This document shows, one piece after another, positions 24,689-34,597 of a DNA stretch of 64,000 nucleotides. The notes below the pieces were generated by a model. It was not told the origin of the DNA, searched no databases, and saw only the letters and a list, made by a program, of their open reading frames with translations. The position numbers and the translations under genes were made by a program. Source of the stretch: Altibacter sp. HG106 (GTDB taxonomy: Bacteria; Bacteroidota; Bacteroidia; Flavobacteriales; Flavobacteriaceae); the NCBI RefSeq assembly GCF_028561755.1, contig NZ_JAQQTD010000005.1:124001-188000 (forward strand). Direction: 5' to 3'. How positions within the stretch are numbered: the stretch's first letter is position 1; each line of letters opens with the position of its first letter.

Positions 24689-27600
24689 ATGTTATTAAAT
24701 TGCCACACCTATTATAGTTTACGCTTCGGAACCATCGCTCCGAGAACACTGGTACATACCGCAAAGGCAAAGGGATACGACTATCTTACACTCACTGATA
24801 TCAACAACACCTCTGCCTGCTGGGATATGCTTCGAGAATGCCAGAAAACAGGCATCCGGGCAGTCTTGGGAATCGATTTCCGAAACGGCGCCGAACAACA
24901 ATTCATCCTACTGGCAAAAAACCACAACGGGTTTCAGCGTATCAATGCGTACCTCTCTGAGTTCCTTCATGAAAAAGCCACTATTCCGCCCACAGCAAGA
25001 CCATTAGCAGACACTTTTGTAATTTACCCGTTTCATAATATACCTGCTCGAACGTTAGCGGCTCATGAATTTATCGGAGTTCGAAGTCGGGAACTCAACC
25101 GACTCAAATTTTCACCCTGGCGCAAACAGCCTGATAAATTGCTGGCGTTACACACGGTTTCCTTTCTGAATAAAAAGGGGTTCAACACCCATCGCTTGTT
25201 ACGCGCTATCGACAACAATACGTTGTTGAGTAAACTTCCCACTTCCGAGGAAGGCAGCGAATATGACGTACTCATATCTCAAGAACTGCTTCAGGAGCAG
25301 TTCCGGGAATTTTCTGAGTTACTACAAAACACTGAACGACTGCTACAGCAATGTGTGTTTCAATTCGATTTTGAAAGCGCTACGCATAACAATCAGCGTT
25401 GTTTTGGCGCTTCCGAAGCAGCCGACCTCCAACTGCTGCAAACCTTGATCGAAAAAGGACTTCCCTATCGCTACGGAAACTCCCCCCATGACACCATTCT
25501 GAAACGCGTTGCAAAAGAACTCGATATCATTCAAAAAAAGGGGTTTGTTTCCTATTTTCTGATCAATTGGCATATTCTGGAATACGCCCGAAGCAAAGGC
25601 TATTATTACGTGGGTCGCGGCAGTGGTGCCAATAGTGTCATTGCCTATGTGCTTCGCATTACAGATGTAGACCCTATCGAACTCGACCTCTATTTTGAAC
25701 GCTTTATCAATCTGTACCGAAAGAATCCACCCGATTTCGATATCGATTTTTCCTGGGCCGATCGCGACGACGTCACAGCATTCATCTTCAAAACCTTCAA
25801 ACATACTGCCCTGATCACCGTATACAACACTTTTAAATACCGTGCTGCCGTACGCGAATTGGGGAAAGTCTTCGGCTTGCCAAAAGCAGAGATCGACAAA
25901 CTTTCGGCCGGACATTATCGTTACGAACAGCTCGACCGATTATCGCAACTCGTAATTACCTACAGCAAAGCGATTGAGGGGTTTCCAAATTATTTAGGAA
26001 TTCACGCCAGTGGCATCATCATTTCCGAAGCGTCTATTCACCGCTACACTGCTACGTTTATGCCTCCCAAGGGGTTTCCTACCACCCAATTCGACATGGT
26101 GGTGGCCGAGGATATTGGTCTTTTCAAATTCGATATTTTGAGTCAGCGTGGCCTCGGAAAGATCAAAGATGCCGTGCAGCTCGTACAACAAAACCACCCC
26201 AACCTCCCTCCTATTGATATTCACGATATCAAGCGCTTCAAACAGGATGAGCGCATCAAGACCTTACTCCGAGAAGCCAAAGCCATTGGGTGCTTTTACG
26301 TAGAATCGCCTGCCATGCGTATGTTGCTTCGGAAATTACAGGTAGATGATTATTTGGGCTTGGTGGCAGCGAGTTCTATCATTCGTCCGGGAGTGGCCAA
26401 ATCTGGGATGATGCGAGAATATATCTTGCGACATCGATACCCCGAACGCCGTGAAGATGCGCATCCCATTCTATTAGACATCATGCCCGAAACCTACGGC
26501 GTGATGGTCTATCAGGAAGACGTTATCAAAGTAGCGCACTATTTTGGCGGACTCGATCTGGGAGAGGCCGATATGCTTCGGCGTGGCATGTCGGGGAAGT
26601 TTCGTTCTCGAGAAGAATTCAATAAAGTAAAGGCGCAGTTTTTTCAGAATTGCCTTCAAAGCGGAAAAACGCACGAACTCACTGCCGAGATCTGGCGTCA
26701 GATCGAAAGCTTTGCGGGCTACGCCTTTGCCAAAGGACACTCGGCTTCCTATGCCGTAGAAAGCTATCAAAGTCTGTTTTTAAAAGCCTATTTTCCATTA
26801 GAATATATGGTTGCCACCCTTAACAATGGCGGTGGGTTTTACAGTAGAGAACTGTATGTGCACGAAGCCCGACTTCATAACGGGCGTATTTTTCCGCCTT
26901 GCGTCAACACCAGCGAAGCAGAAACGGTGATTCAAAATAATAAGATCTTCTTGGGATTGGGCTTTCTGAAAGATCTCGAACAGGAAACCATGCGTATCCT
27001 ATTGAAAGAACGGAAGCAAAACGGTGCCTATGAGAGTTTAGACAACTTTATGCAGCGTGTGCCCATTGCTATTGAGCAACTTCGCATTTTGATACGGATC
27101 GATGCCTTCCGCTTTACTCAAAAGGCGAAACGCGCCTTACTCTGGGAAGCGCATATGAAAATGACCAAAAAAACAACGACTCCGCAAGCCCCAAAACTTT
27201 TTACAGCCAATCGAGTGACCTACCAATTACCCGCTCTCGAAAACGGTCCGCTGGAAGACGCCTTTGACGCCTTGGAGTTGTTAGGATTCCCGCTGTGTGA
27301 TCCCTTTTTATTGCTTTCTGAAGAAGTAGTCATTCCTACACTACAAGCACGAGAACTAGCGACTTACCTTGAAAAAAACATACGAATAGCAGGGTATTTG
27401 GTAGCTATTAAACACACCAAAACATCGCAAGGGAAGCCCATGTATTTTGGAACTTTTCTCGATCAGGAAGGCGCCTTCATCGATACCGTTCATTTTCCGC
27501 CGGTAGCGATCCAATACCCGTTTCAGGGAAAAGGAATCTACCTAATTGAAGGCATTGTGAGCAGCGAATTTGATTGTGTTTCTATTGAAGTGACGAAAAT

Positions 27601-27694
27601 GCAGCGACTACCCATCATCCCAGATCCGCGGTATGCTGAAGGAATGACACGTACCCGAATGCTCGCAAAACGCTATAAAAATAAAGTACTATGA
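24689..27694 (+). CDS. DNA polymerase III alpha-subunit-like, error-prone (DnaE2/ImuC type)
   Basis: The 1001-aa C-family polymerase has an N-terminal PHP domain (LNCHTYYSLRFGT, DYLTLTDINNTSACWDML), the palm aspartates in PPDFDIDFSW, GRGSGANSVIAYVLRI, the finger region (AMRMLLRKL, VMVYQEDVIKVAHYFGGL, MRRGMSGK, AFAKGHSASYAVESYQS) and a C-terminal OB fold. It is shorter than replicative DnaE (about 1150 aa or more) and is fused by ATGA overlap to a Y-family gene, both features of mutagenic DnaE2/ImuC enzymes. The frame also opens at TTG 24671, but that lies inside the promoter box; ATG 24689 gives the family N-terminus. Confidence 0.88.
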   Translation: MLLNCHTYYSLRFGTIAPRTLVHTAKAKGYDYLTLTDINNTSACWDMLRECQKTGIRAVLGIDFRNGAEQQFILLAKNHNGFQRINAYLSEFLHEKATIPPTARPLADTFVIYPFHNIPARTLAAHEFIGVRSRELNRLKFSPWRKQPDKLLALHTVSFLNKKGFNTHRLLRAIDNNTLLSKLPTSEEGSEYDVLISQELLQEQFREFSELLQNTERLLQQCVFQFDFESATHNNQRCFGASEAADLQLLQTLIEKGLPYRYGNSPHDTILKRVAKELDIIQKKGFVSYFLINWHILEYARSKGYYYVGRGSGANSVIAYVLRITDVDPIELDLYFERFINLYRKNPPDFDIDFSWADRDDVTAFIFKTFKHTALITVYNTFKYRAAVRELGKVFGLPKAEIDKLSAGHYRYEQLDRLSQLVITYSKAIEGFPNYLGIHASGIIISEASIHRYTATFMPPKGFPTTQFDMVVAEDIGLFKFDILSQRGLGKIKDAVQLVQQNHPNLPPIDIHDIKRFKQDERIKTLLREAKAIGCFYVESPAMRMLLRKLQVDDYLGLVAASSIIRPGVAKSGMMREYILRHRYPERREDAHPILLDIMPETYGVMVYQEDVIKVAHYFGGLDLGEADMLRRGMSGKFRSREEFNKVKAQFFQNCLQSGKTHELTAEIWRQIESFAGYAFAKGHSASYAVESYQSLFLKAYFPLEYMVATLNNGGGFYSRELYVHEARLHNGRIFPPCVNTSEAETVIQNNKIFLGLGFLKDLEQETMRILLKERKQNGAYESLDNFMQRVPIAIEQLRILIRIDAFRFTQKAKRALLWEAHMKMTKKTTTPQAPKLFTANRVTYQLPALENGPLEDAFDALELLGFPLCDPFLLLSEEVVIPTLQARELATYLEKNIRIAGYLVAIKHTKTSQGKPMYFGTFLDQEGAFIDTVHFPPVAIQYPFQGKGIYLIEGIVSSEFDCVSIEVTKMQRLPIIPDPRYAEGMTRTRMLAKRYKNKVL

Positions 27695-28908
27695 GTGCCG
27701 AGCGACATATTTTGCACATGGACCTGGACAGTTTTTTCGTGTCATGCGAACGCCTGCTCGACCGAAAACTAATAGGAAAACCCGTGCTTATTGGCGGCAC
27801 GTCTGATCGCAGTGTGGTAGCCTCCTGTAGTTATGAAGCGCGTTCCTTCGGAATTCATTCGGCCATGCCCATGAAACTGGCAAAACAACTGTGCCCCGAA
27901 GCTATTGTGATTCGTGGGAATTCGGGTACCTATAGCAAGTTTTCAACCATGGTCACAGAAATTATCCGAGAAAATGTGCCACGCTATGAAAAAACATCGG
28001 TCGATGAGTTTTATATCGACCTCACCGGAATGGATCGGTTTTTTGGATGCCAACAACTCTCTTCAGAACTACGAGATCGCATCACCAGAGAAACCGGACT
28101 TCCTATTTCTTTCGGATTGTCCATCAATAAAACAGTATCTAAGATCGCCACCGGAGAAGCCAAACCCAATAACAAACTGTACATTCAGCAAGGCACTGAA
28201 AAACCTTTTCTTTCTCCGCTATCAGTGGCTAAAATTCCGATGGTAGGGAAAGTCACCTACCTACAATTATGCGATCTGGGTATCAAACGTATTCGCACCG
28301 TACAAGAAATGCCCCTTGAAATGATGCAACGAGTTCTGGGAAAAAACGGCAGTACTATTTGGAGAAAGGCCAATGGAATCGATCCCTCTCCCGTTATTCA
28401 ATACAGCGAACGCAAGTCGATTTCCACCGAGCGCACCTTCGACCGCGACACTACAGACGTTCACAAACTAAAAAGCATCATCATTGCAATGGCCGAAAAT
28501 TTGGTGTATCAATTGCGCAGAGGAAATAAGCTCACGGCCTGTGTCACTTTCAAAATACGGTATTCTGACTTCCAAACGTATACCCAGCAGAAACGTATCC
28601 CGTATAGTGCGACCGATCATCAGATCATTCCGGTGGTCATGGACCTGTATCAAAAACTCTATCAACGCAGGATGTTGGTGCGCTTAGTAGGCGTTCGATT
28701 TAGCCATTTGGTGTCCGGTGGACATCAAATTCACATGTTCGAAGACGAAGAGAAGATTCTTAGGCTGTATCAAGCCATGGACAAGATGCGGGAACGCTAT
28801 GGCGATCGGGCGGTGGTTCGCGCTGCCGGCATGGGAGCTAAAAGTATTGGCAGATGGAATCCCTTTACCGGAGAACCCCCGCCCCTGCTGGCCAACAGAC
28901 GACGTTGA
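27691..28908 (+). CDS. Y-family DNA polymerase (DinB/ImuB type)
   Basis: The 405-aa protein has the catalytic acidic residues of translesion polymerases: HMDLDSFFVSCERLL near the start and TSVDEFYIDLTGM about residue 105, plus SCSYEARSFGI, SKIATGEAKPN and the helix-hairpin-helix VAKIPMVGKVTYLQL. The little-finger domain follows. The acidic residues are intact, so it should be active, unlike the inactive ImuB of other phyla. It overlaps the DnaE2-like gene by 4 bp, so the two are translationally coupled. Likely damage-tolerance or mutagenesis enzyme. Confidence 0.9.
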   Translation: MSAERHILHMDLDSFFVSCERLLDRKLIGKPVLIGGTSDRSVVASCSYEARSFGIHSAMPMKLAKQLCPEAIVIRGNSGTYSKFSTMVTEIIRENVPRYEKTSVDEFYIDLTGMDRFFGCQQLSSELRDRITRETGLPISFGLSINKTVSKIATGEAKPNNKLYIQQGTEKPFLSPLSVAKIPMVGKVTYLQLCDLGIKRIRTVQEMPLEMMQRVLGKNGSTIWRKANGIDPSPVIQYSERKSISTERTFDRDTTDVHKLKSIIIAMAENLVYQLRRGNKLTACVTFKIRYSDFQTYTQQKRIPYSATDHQIIPVVMDLYQKLYQRRMLVRLVGVRFSHLVSGGHQIHMFEDEEKILRLYQAMDKMRERYGDRAVVRAAGMGAKSIGRWNPFTGEPPPLLANRRR

Positions 28909-28947
28909 TATTTCAACGGAAGCCTATGGTCTATCAAAACATACCCG

Positions 28948-28955
28948 TATCTTTG
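28948..28955 (+). promoter_or_regulatory. Promoter -7 box of sdaA
   Basis: TATCTTTG matches TAnnTTTG and ends 14 nt before the sdaA ATG at 28970. A good -33 element is not seen. Confidence 0.45.
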
Positions 28956-28969
28956 CGAAAAGGAGTTGA

Positions 28970-30394
28970 ATGGAAAGTATCAGCGTATTTGACATGCTTA
29001 AAATTGGAGTGGGACCTTCCAGTTCGCACACTCTGGGGCCTTGGGTAGCCGCCAAAAGATGGGTTGAAAAACTCAAAAAGGGTGGAAAATTTGATACGAT
29101 TGAAACCGTTACCGTTAACCTCTACGGTTCGCTCTCCCTTACCGGAAAAGGACATGCCACAGACATTGCCTGTATGTTAGGGCTTATGGGAGGTGACCCT
29201 GTCACCTATCCTATTGAAACGATTGAAGATGAGATCGAGGTAATTCGTTCGCAACATAAATTACTGTTAGATGGCACACGGCCTATTTCTTTCAATCCCA
29301 AAGAAGCGATCAAATTTCATCGCAAATTTTTAGACTTCCACCCCAACGGAATCACCTTCAACGCCTTTTTAGACAACGGAAAAAAAATTTCAGACACCTA
29401 CTATTCTATCGGTGGTGGCTTTGTGGTTCAGAAAGAACGAAAGCGAAAAAAGAAGAAAAAAGAGCTCTTCGATCAATTTCCATTTCCTACCGAAAAAGCT
29501 TCTGAACTGATTGCGTATACCTCACAACACAACCTATCCATCAGCCAACTCGTGTTAGAGAACGAAAAGTCCTTGCGGCCCGAAGCGGAGATCCACGAGA
29601 AACTACAGGACATTTGGGAAGTAATGCTAGAATCCATGTACATTGGCTGTCATACGGAAGGAGTTCTCCCAGGCGGACTCAAAGTGCAGCGGCGCGCTTT
29701 TGAAATGCATCAAAAATTGATCGGTACTACCCAATATTCGAACCCGCACGAATGGATCACGGCGATACGAAATACGGAAGTAAAATTTCGACAAATCTTC
29801 AAATGGGTTTCATGCTTCGCCCTGGCCGTGAATGAAGTGAATGCTTCCTTGGGACGGGTTGTTACCGCACCTACCAACGGCAGTGCAGGTGTTATTCCTG
29901 CCGTACTGATGTATTATTTAGTGATCGAAAATCACGACGGAAACTTTGAAGATATCAACCGCTTTTTAATGGTGGCCGGAGAAATTGGCAGCCTGTTCAA
30001 AAAAGGAGCTACCATCTCAGCGGCACTGGGAGGCTGTCAGGCTGAAATTGGCGTTTCCTCAGCCATGGCGGCAGGTGCGCTCACCGAATTGATGGGAGGT
30101 TCCCCAGATCATGTGCTTATGGCGGCTGAAATTGCCATGGAACATCACTTGGGACTTACCTGCGACCCTATTGCAGGGTTGGTGCAAATACCTTGCATTG
30201 AGCGGAATGCTATGGGAGCGATAAAAGCCATCAATGCCTGCGAAATGGCCTTAGATAGGGATCCCAAGCAAGCTAAGATTCCATTAGATAAAGTGATTGC
30301 TACTATGTGGGAAACGGCTAAAGATATGACTTCAAAGTACAAGGAAACCAGTGAAGGCGGACTCGCCATTCAGGTGAATGTAAGCGATTGTTAA
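28970..30394 (+). CDS. sdaA: L-serine ammonia-lyase (serine dehydratase)
   Basis: The 474-aa single-chain enzyme joins the beta domain ([20 protein letters not shown], the substrate-binding SSSHT) to the alpha domain ([76 protein letters not shown]). The spaced cysteines in the alpha domain are those that hold the 4Fe-4S cluster. It deaminates L-serine to pyruvate in the cytosol. Its stop overlaps that of the convergent SnoaL-like gene (TTAA at 30391-30394). Confidence 0.95.
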   Translation: MESISVFDMLKIGVGPSSSHTLGPWVAAKRWVEKLKKGGKFDTIETVTVNLYGSLSLTGKGHATDIACMLGLMGGDPVTYPIETIEDEIEVIRSQHKLLLDGTRPISFNPKEAIKFHRKFLDFHPNGITFNAFLDNGKKISDTYYSIGGGFVVQKERKRKKKKKELFDQFPFPTEKASELIAYTSQHNLSISQLVLENEKSLRPEAEIHEKLQDIWEVMLESMYIGCHTEGVLPGGLKVQRRAFEMHQKLIGTTQYSNPHEWITAIRNTEVKFRQIFKWVSCFALAVNEVNASLGRVVTAPTNGSAGVIPAVLMYYLVIENHDGNFEDINRFLMVAGEIGSLFKKGATISAALGGCQAEIGVSSAMAAGALTELMGGSPDHVLMAAEIAMEHHLGLTCDPIAGLVQIPCIERNAMGAIKAINACEMALDRDPKQAKIPLDKVIATMWETAKDMTSKYKETSEGGLAIQVNVSDC

Positions 30395-30855
30395 GGCCTA
30401 CAATCCGCTTTTCTGCGCGAATCAATTAAGTGGATGATTTTCCAACCGGAACCCATTTTAACAAGGGTAAATGCATTGGCCCCACAATAACTGAACGTAC
30501 CGTTCAACCAAAACTCATACCGTGTCCAAACATGGGCGAGATTACCATCTGTTTGTACTTCATATCCTAGCAACCGTTCTTCCCACACCTGCTCTTTGGG
30601 TCTGTTGGCTATGGCGGAAAGTAGTTGCGCTGCGCTGCCATCATTAAGTTTGGGCGTTCCGGTAGCATCGGTAAACGCAGTTTGAAAGACTACTGTTTCT
30701 GCCATAACCGATTTCATTTGCGTCGTGTCCCCCTTGTGAAATCCTTCAAAGAAGGTGTCCACCACAGCAATGGCTTCTGAGGTAACGGTAGGTGTTTGCC
30801 CGAAAGTCATTCCGAAGCAGCTAAGAAACAGAAGAAAACCTAGAAATTTTTTCAT
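30391..30855 (-). CDS. Exported SnoaL/NTF2-like protein
   Basis: The 154-aa protein has a signal peptide (MKKFLGFLLFLSCFGMTFGQ) and an NTF2-like fold with AIAVVDTFFEGFHKGDTTQMKSVM and HVWTRYEFWLNGTFSYCGANAFTLVK, ending GSGWKIIHLIDSRR. Such DUF4440/SnoaL-like domains are often small-molecule-binding or of unknown use. No catalytic role can be read from it. It is convergent with sdaA, sharing the TTAA stop overlap. Confidence 0.82.
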   Translation of the reverse strand: MKKFLGFLLFLSCFGMTFGQTPTVTSEAIAVVDTFFEGFHKGDTTQMKSVMAETVVFQTAFTDATGTPKLNDGSAAQLLSAIANRPKEQVWEERLLGYEVQTDGNLAHVWTRYEFWLNGTFSYCGANAFTLVKMGSGWKIIHLIDSRRKADCRP

Positions 30856-30941
30856 AAAAATAGCGGATTGTGGAAGTGTGTTCCCATGAATTGCGTTCTA
30901 AAATTAGTATTTTTATCCACTTATTCGTTACACAATTCTAT

Positions 30942-31760
30942 ATGTCTATTGCAAAAAAAGAATATAAGCGCATCACGACGAAGACGCTCGTCGATATGAA
31001 AAAGAACGGAGAAAAGATTTCCATGCTCACGGCCTATGACTTCACCATGGCTAAAATCGTGGACGGAGCCGGGATAGACGTTATCCTTGTTGGAGATTCA
31101 GCTTCCAATGTAATGGCGGGTCATGAAACGACACTTCCTATCACCTTAGATCAGATGATCTATCACGCTTCGTCGGTGGTTAGAGCTATCGAGCGGAGTT
31201 TGGTAGTGGTTGATATCCCCTTCGGAAGCTATCAAAGTGATCCCAAAGAGGCCTTACGGTCTGCTATTCGCATCATGAAGGAAAGCGGGGCGCATGCGGT
31301 TAAAATTGAAGGCGGGAAAGAAATAAAAGAATCGGCGAAACGAATTTTGAATGCGGGAATTCCAGTAATGGGACATTTAGGGTTGACGCCACAATCCATT
31401 TACAAATTTGGAACCTACACGGTTCGCGCCAAGGAAGAGGAAGAAGCAGAAAAATTGAAGGAAGATGCTAAGCTGCTCGAAAAGATTGGCTGTTTTGCGG
31501 TGGTACTGGAAAAGGTGCCGGCCAAATTAGCGAAGGAAGTTGCCGCGCAATTAACCATTCCGGTTATTGGGATTGGTGCCGGTAATGGTGTCGACGGGCA
31601 AGTTTTAGTGATCCATGATATGCTAGGAATGACCTACGAATTCAACCCTCGGTTTTTACGGCGGTATTTGGACTTGTACGCAGAGATGACCGGAGCGTTT
31701 CAAAACTATATTCAAGACGTCAAGAGTGGGGATTTCCCTAGAGATGACGAGCAATATTAA
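30942..31760 (+). CDS. panB: 3-methyl-2-oxobutanoate hydroxymethyltransferase (PanB)
   Basis: The 272-aa enzyme makes ketopantoate for pantothenate and CoA synthesis. It shows [35 protein letters not shown] (Mg and ketoacid binding), [18 protein letters not shown] and [24 protein letters not shown]. The frame opens 24 codons earlier, but ATG 30942 ([15 protein letters not shown]) matches the usual N-terminus. A pseudouridine synthase frame overlaps its 3' end, so the two are likely cotranscribed. Confidence 0.95.
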   Translation: MSIAKKEYKRITTKTLVDMKKNGEKISMLTAYDFTMAKIVDGAGIDVILVGDSASNVMAGHETTLPITLDQMIYHASSVVRAIERSLVVVDIPFGSYQSDPKEALRSAIRIMKESGAHAVKIEGGKEIKESAKRILNAGIPVMGHLGLTPQSIYKFGTYTVRAKEEEEAEKLKEDAKLLEKIGCFAVVLEKVPAKLAKEVAAQLTIPVIGIGAGNGVDGQVLVIHDMLGMTYEFNPRFLRRYLDLYAEMTGAFQNYIQDVKSGDFPRDDEQY

Positions 31761-31765
31761 ATTGG

Positions 31766-32482
31766 ATTATCGCAACACAAGGTCCATTTGACGCGCTTCA
31801 CAGCGATAGGCATAATCTTCAGGTTCTTTTTGAAGATAACCATCTCATTGCCGTCAACAAACGGCCCGGCGATCTGGTTCAGGGGGATAGAACCGGAGAC
31901 ACAGCACTAGCGGAAGTTGTCAAGCGGTATATTGCTGAAAAATACGACAAGCCCGGAGCCGTGTATTTGGGAGTCGTTCACAGATTAGACCGACCCACCA
32001 GTGGCGTTGTATTATTTGCCAGAACGTCCAAAGCCTTATCGCGGCTCAACAAACTCTTCAAAGAGCGAGAGACTCAAAAAACCTACTGGGCCTTGGTAAA
32101 AAACACGCCTTCTGCTTCCGAAGCAACACTCATTCATTACCTCAAACGCAATCCAAAGCAAAACAAGTCGTACGCCTATCCTCAGGAAGTGAAAGACAGT
32201 AAAAAAGCGGTGCTCTCCTATCGCATTGCAAAGAAACTTGACCGTTATTGTTTATTGGAAATTGCCTTACACACGGGGCGCCATCATCAGATCCGGGCGC
32301 AACTGGCGGCCATTGATTGCCCCATTAAAGGAGATCTAAAATACGGGTTTGATCGCAGTAATAAGGATGGAAGCATTCACCTGCATGCACGATCGCTATC
32401 GTTAGTGCATCCGGTTCGCAAAGAAGCGATCATGATCACAGCCCCACCCCCTATTGATGCGTTGTGGGAGGCCTGCTCTTAA
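31766..32482 (+). CDS. RluA-family pseudouridine synthase, no standard start codon
   Basis: The open frame runs from 31748 to 32482. It contains VLFEDNHLIAVNKRPGDLVQGD, GVVHRLDRPTSGVVLFARTSKAL with the catalytic aspartate in HRLDRPTSG, and LHTGRHHQIRAQL, the full RluA-type core that isomerises uridine in rRNA or tRNA. Homology begins near 31815, but no in-frame ATG, GTG or TTG occurs before GTG 31961, which lies after part of the N-terminal domain. ATT at 31766 (my arbitrary start) or ATA at 31754, overlapping the panB stop, are the only AUN-type candidates there. It could be translated by coupling to panB, or the start may be damaged. Confidence 0.7.
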   Translation: MIATQGPFDALHSDRHNLQVLFEDNHLIAVNKRPGDLVQGDRTGDTALAEVVKRYIAEKYDKPGAVYLGVVHRLDRPTSGVVLFARTSKALSRLNKLFKERETQKTYWALVKNTPSASEATLIHYLKRNPKQNKSYAYPQEVKDSKKAVLSYRIAKKLDRYCLLEIALHTGRHHQIRAQLAAIDCPIKGDLKYGFDRSNKDGSIHLHARSLSLVHPVRKEAIMITAPPPIDALWEACS

Positions 32483-33129
32483 ATATGGATAAGATTGTTC
32501 TTTAAGGCGTAGATTACGAGCCCCACCCGATTCTTAATATGAAGTCGGTTGAAGAGTTCTTGACGATATCCATCAATGGTCTTCGGACTCAAATTCATTT
32601 GATCGGCAATTTCTTTATAGGTCATTTCACTACAGGCCAATTGCAGAAAGATCAATTCATTCTCTTTAAAAGATTCTTCGGAAGCCTTGTTATTATTGTG
32701 AAGCGCGTGGAGCATTGTAGTGGCCACCTTATCAGAATGATAAAATCCTTTGCTCACGGTTTCCTGAAGTGCAATCTTCAATTTATCGGGATGGATATCT
32801 TTCAGTAAATATCCCTTGGCACCTTTCCGAAGCATTTTTAAAATCGTTTGCTCATCATCTTCCATGGAAAGGGCTAAGAACTTGATATCAGGATGATGTT
32901 CGGTTAGCCATTCGGCAGTTTCAAAACCATCCATCACTGGCATATTGATATCCAGAAGAATAACCGAAGGCTTCTTAGATTCTTTTTTCAACTTTAGCTG
33001 GAGTTCTCGACCATTACTTGCGTGAAATAACACTTGAAATCCTTCAAAGGAGTTAATAAGTTTCTCCAAAGAACCGGAAAGTAACAAGTGATCGTCTACG
33101 ATTACAACCGTGTGTACATCGGAATTCAT
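32479..33129 (-). CDS. NarL/LuxR-type response regulator, signalling module 1
   Basis: The 216-aa protein has a receiver domain (acidic VDD near residue 12, phospho-acceptor D60 in VILLDINMP, conserved K in LLKDIH) and a LuxR-type helix-turn-helix (ELIFLQLACSEMTYKEIADQMNLSPKTIDGYRQEL). It should be phosphorylated by the kinase next door, whose stop overlaps this ATG by 1 bp. It is the last gene of the four-gene module (34954 down to 32479). Its stop overlaps that of the convergent pseudouridine synthase by 4 bp. Confidence 0.92.
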   Translation of the reverse strand: MNSDVHTVVIVDDHLLLSGSLEKLINSFEGFQVLFHASNGRELQLKLKKESKKPSVILLDINMPVMDGFETAEWLTEHHPDIKFLALSMEDDEQTILKMLRKGAKGYLLKDIHPDKLKIALQETVSKGFYHSDKVATTMLHALHNNNKASEESFKENELIFLQLACSEMTYKEIADQMNLSPKTIDGYRQELFNRLHIKNRVGLVIYALKNNLIHI

Positions 33130-33902
33130 CAGCGTAGGGGATATTTGAGTTCTAGTTTAGTTCCTTCGTCCTTAGCAGAAGTGAGTTGGTATGCTGCATG
33201 CAACAGTCGAGCGCGGCTCTCCATAGTGTGCAAACCAGAATTGCCTTGCTCGGTGGCCACGTCAAAACCAATGCCATCATCTTCTACTTTAATCACAAGC
33301 GATTTGCTTGTATAGGTTAAAGTTACAAATAAATTGTCTGCCTTGGCATGTTTGATCACATTCGACAAAAATTCTTGCAGAATCCTAAAAATTAAAATTT
33401 CGTCCTCATTCCGAAGCGAACATTCTTCTCCTCGTACTTCCAGTTGCGCTTTCAAAAAATTAAGTCGGTTGAAACGACGCAACTCATTAGCGATAGACTG
33501 TACCAGTCCGTATTTCAATATAACATCAGCATTCAATGATTTAGACAGGGCTCGTACTTCCTGCACGGTCTTCTGAATGACTCCATTGGTTTCTTTTAAT
33601 TCTTCCGAAGGAATCGTAGTACTGCGAGACGTAAGCACATTCAATTGCATATTGGCCACGGAAAGCAATTGCCCAATATTATCATGTAACTCCCACCCGA
33701 TATTCTTTAAGGTTTGTTCTTGAATTTCGATCTGGGCATCGGCCAATTCTTTCTCAAAACGTTGTTGGTTCTCGATTTGACGCAACAGCAGTTTATTCTT
33801 TCGGCGTAAAAATGCGAGTACAAACGCCACGACGAATACGATAATGAACACCGCAACGACGATAAAGTATATGATCAGTATGATCTCTTCCTTCTCGAGC
33901 AT
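33129..33902 (-). CDS. HisKA_3 sensor histidine kinase, signalling module 1
   Basis: The 257-aa kinase has one N-terminal membrane helix (about residues 8-31), a short coiled coil, the HisKA_3 phosphorylation box NIGWELHDNIGQLLSVANMQ with H73, and a HATPase domain (LQEFLSNVIKHAKAD, VEDDGIGFDV, GLHTMESRARLL). It has no sensor domain of its own. Its start overlaps the end of the membrane-protein gene by 28 bp, suggesting that the polytopic protein supplies the sensing part. Confidence 0.9.
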   Translation of the reverse strand: MLEKEEIILIIYFIVVAVFIIVFVVAFVLAFLRRKNKLLLRQIENQQRFEKELADAQIEIQEQTLKNIGWELHDNIGQLLSVANMQLNVLTSRSTTIPSEELKETNGVIQKTVQEVRALSKSLNADVILKYGLVQSIANELRRFNRLNFLKAQLEVRGEECSLRNEDEILIFRILQEFLSNVIKHAKADNLFVTLTYTSKSLVIKVEDDGIGFDVATEQGNSGLHTMESRARLLHAAYQLTSAKDEGTKLELKYPLR

Positions 33903-34594
33903 ATAATGAATCCGATACTAAAAACGCTATACATAAATATGTTCGTTACCATCAAGATAACGTTTCGAAGCTCTACGTACTGATCGTTTCCGGTGTTCAA
34001 GTTAAAATATCCTGAATAGAACTCCAAGGGAGTGATACAAAGAATAAAAGCCATGACCCCCACCGACACATACATGGGTAAGTAGCGACGAATATGCAGA
34101 ATGATATTGCTTCGAAGCAACTCAAAATAAAATAGTAAAATGACAAATAAGGTCAGCAGGGATCCCACGCCATAGGAAAATGGCGACACATGAGAAAAGA
34201 AGACCTCACCTTGTGAAAGATTGATTCCCGCAGCGATGACAAATAAACCGACTCCTATCCGTATGGCTCGTTGTACCCATTCATACCTTAGAAAGGTGCT
34301 AAAGTAAAGGGAGTAAAATGAGAACATTAAAATCACATATATATTAAACAACCAGTAATTGGCGCGGAAGGGTGTCTTTTCTACAAAACCAAAAATGGCA
34401 TAATCGCTGAAGTAGGCTATCGGAGCATAGGCGCCTAAGATATCCACGGCGGCCGTGATCCATAGAAAGATTACAAAGTACTTTGTGCGCTGATCACCAC
34501 GATTTCTTCGAAAATAATATATTCCACATAGGGCAGCGACTATCTCAACAAAACTAATAGGCGCGGTGGAAATGATATATTCGGAAACGCTCAA
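33875..34594 (-). CDS. Polytopic membrane protein, signalling module 1
   Basis: The 239-aa protein is almost entirely hydrophobic with about seven predicted membrane helices, starting SFVEIVAALCGIYYF and FVIFLWITAAVDILG, with a charged loop RRNRGDQRTK between them. I do not recognise a named family. A protein of the same size and layout occupies the same place in module 2 (56808-57467). It overlaps the kinase start by 28 bp. The split of a polytopic protein and a sensor-less kinase suggests a two-piece receptor; that is inference. Confidence 0.8.
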   Translation of the reverse strand: MSVSEYIISTAPISFVEIVAALCGIYYFRRNRGDQRTKYFVIFLWITAAVDILGAYAPIAYFSDYAIFGFVEKTPFRANYWLFNIYVILMFSFYSLYFSTFLRYEWVQRAIRIGVGLFVIAAGINLSQGEVFFSHVSPFSYGVGSLLTLFVILLFYFELLRSNIILHIRRYLPMYVSVGVMAFILCITPLEFYSGYFNLNTGNDQYVELRNVILMVTNIFMYSVFSIGFIICSRRKRSY

Positions 34595-34597
34595 GGA

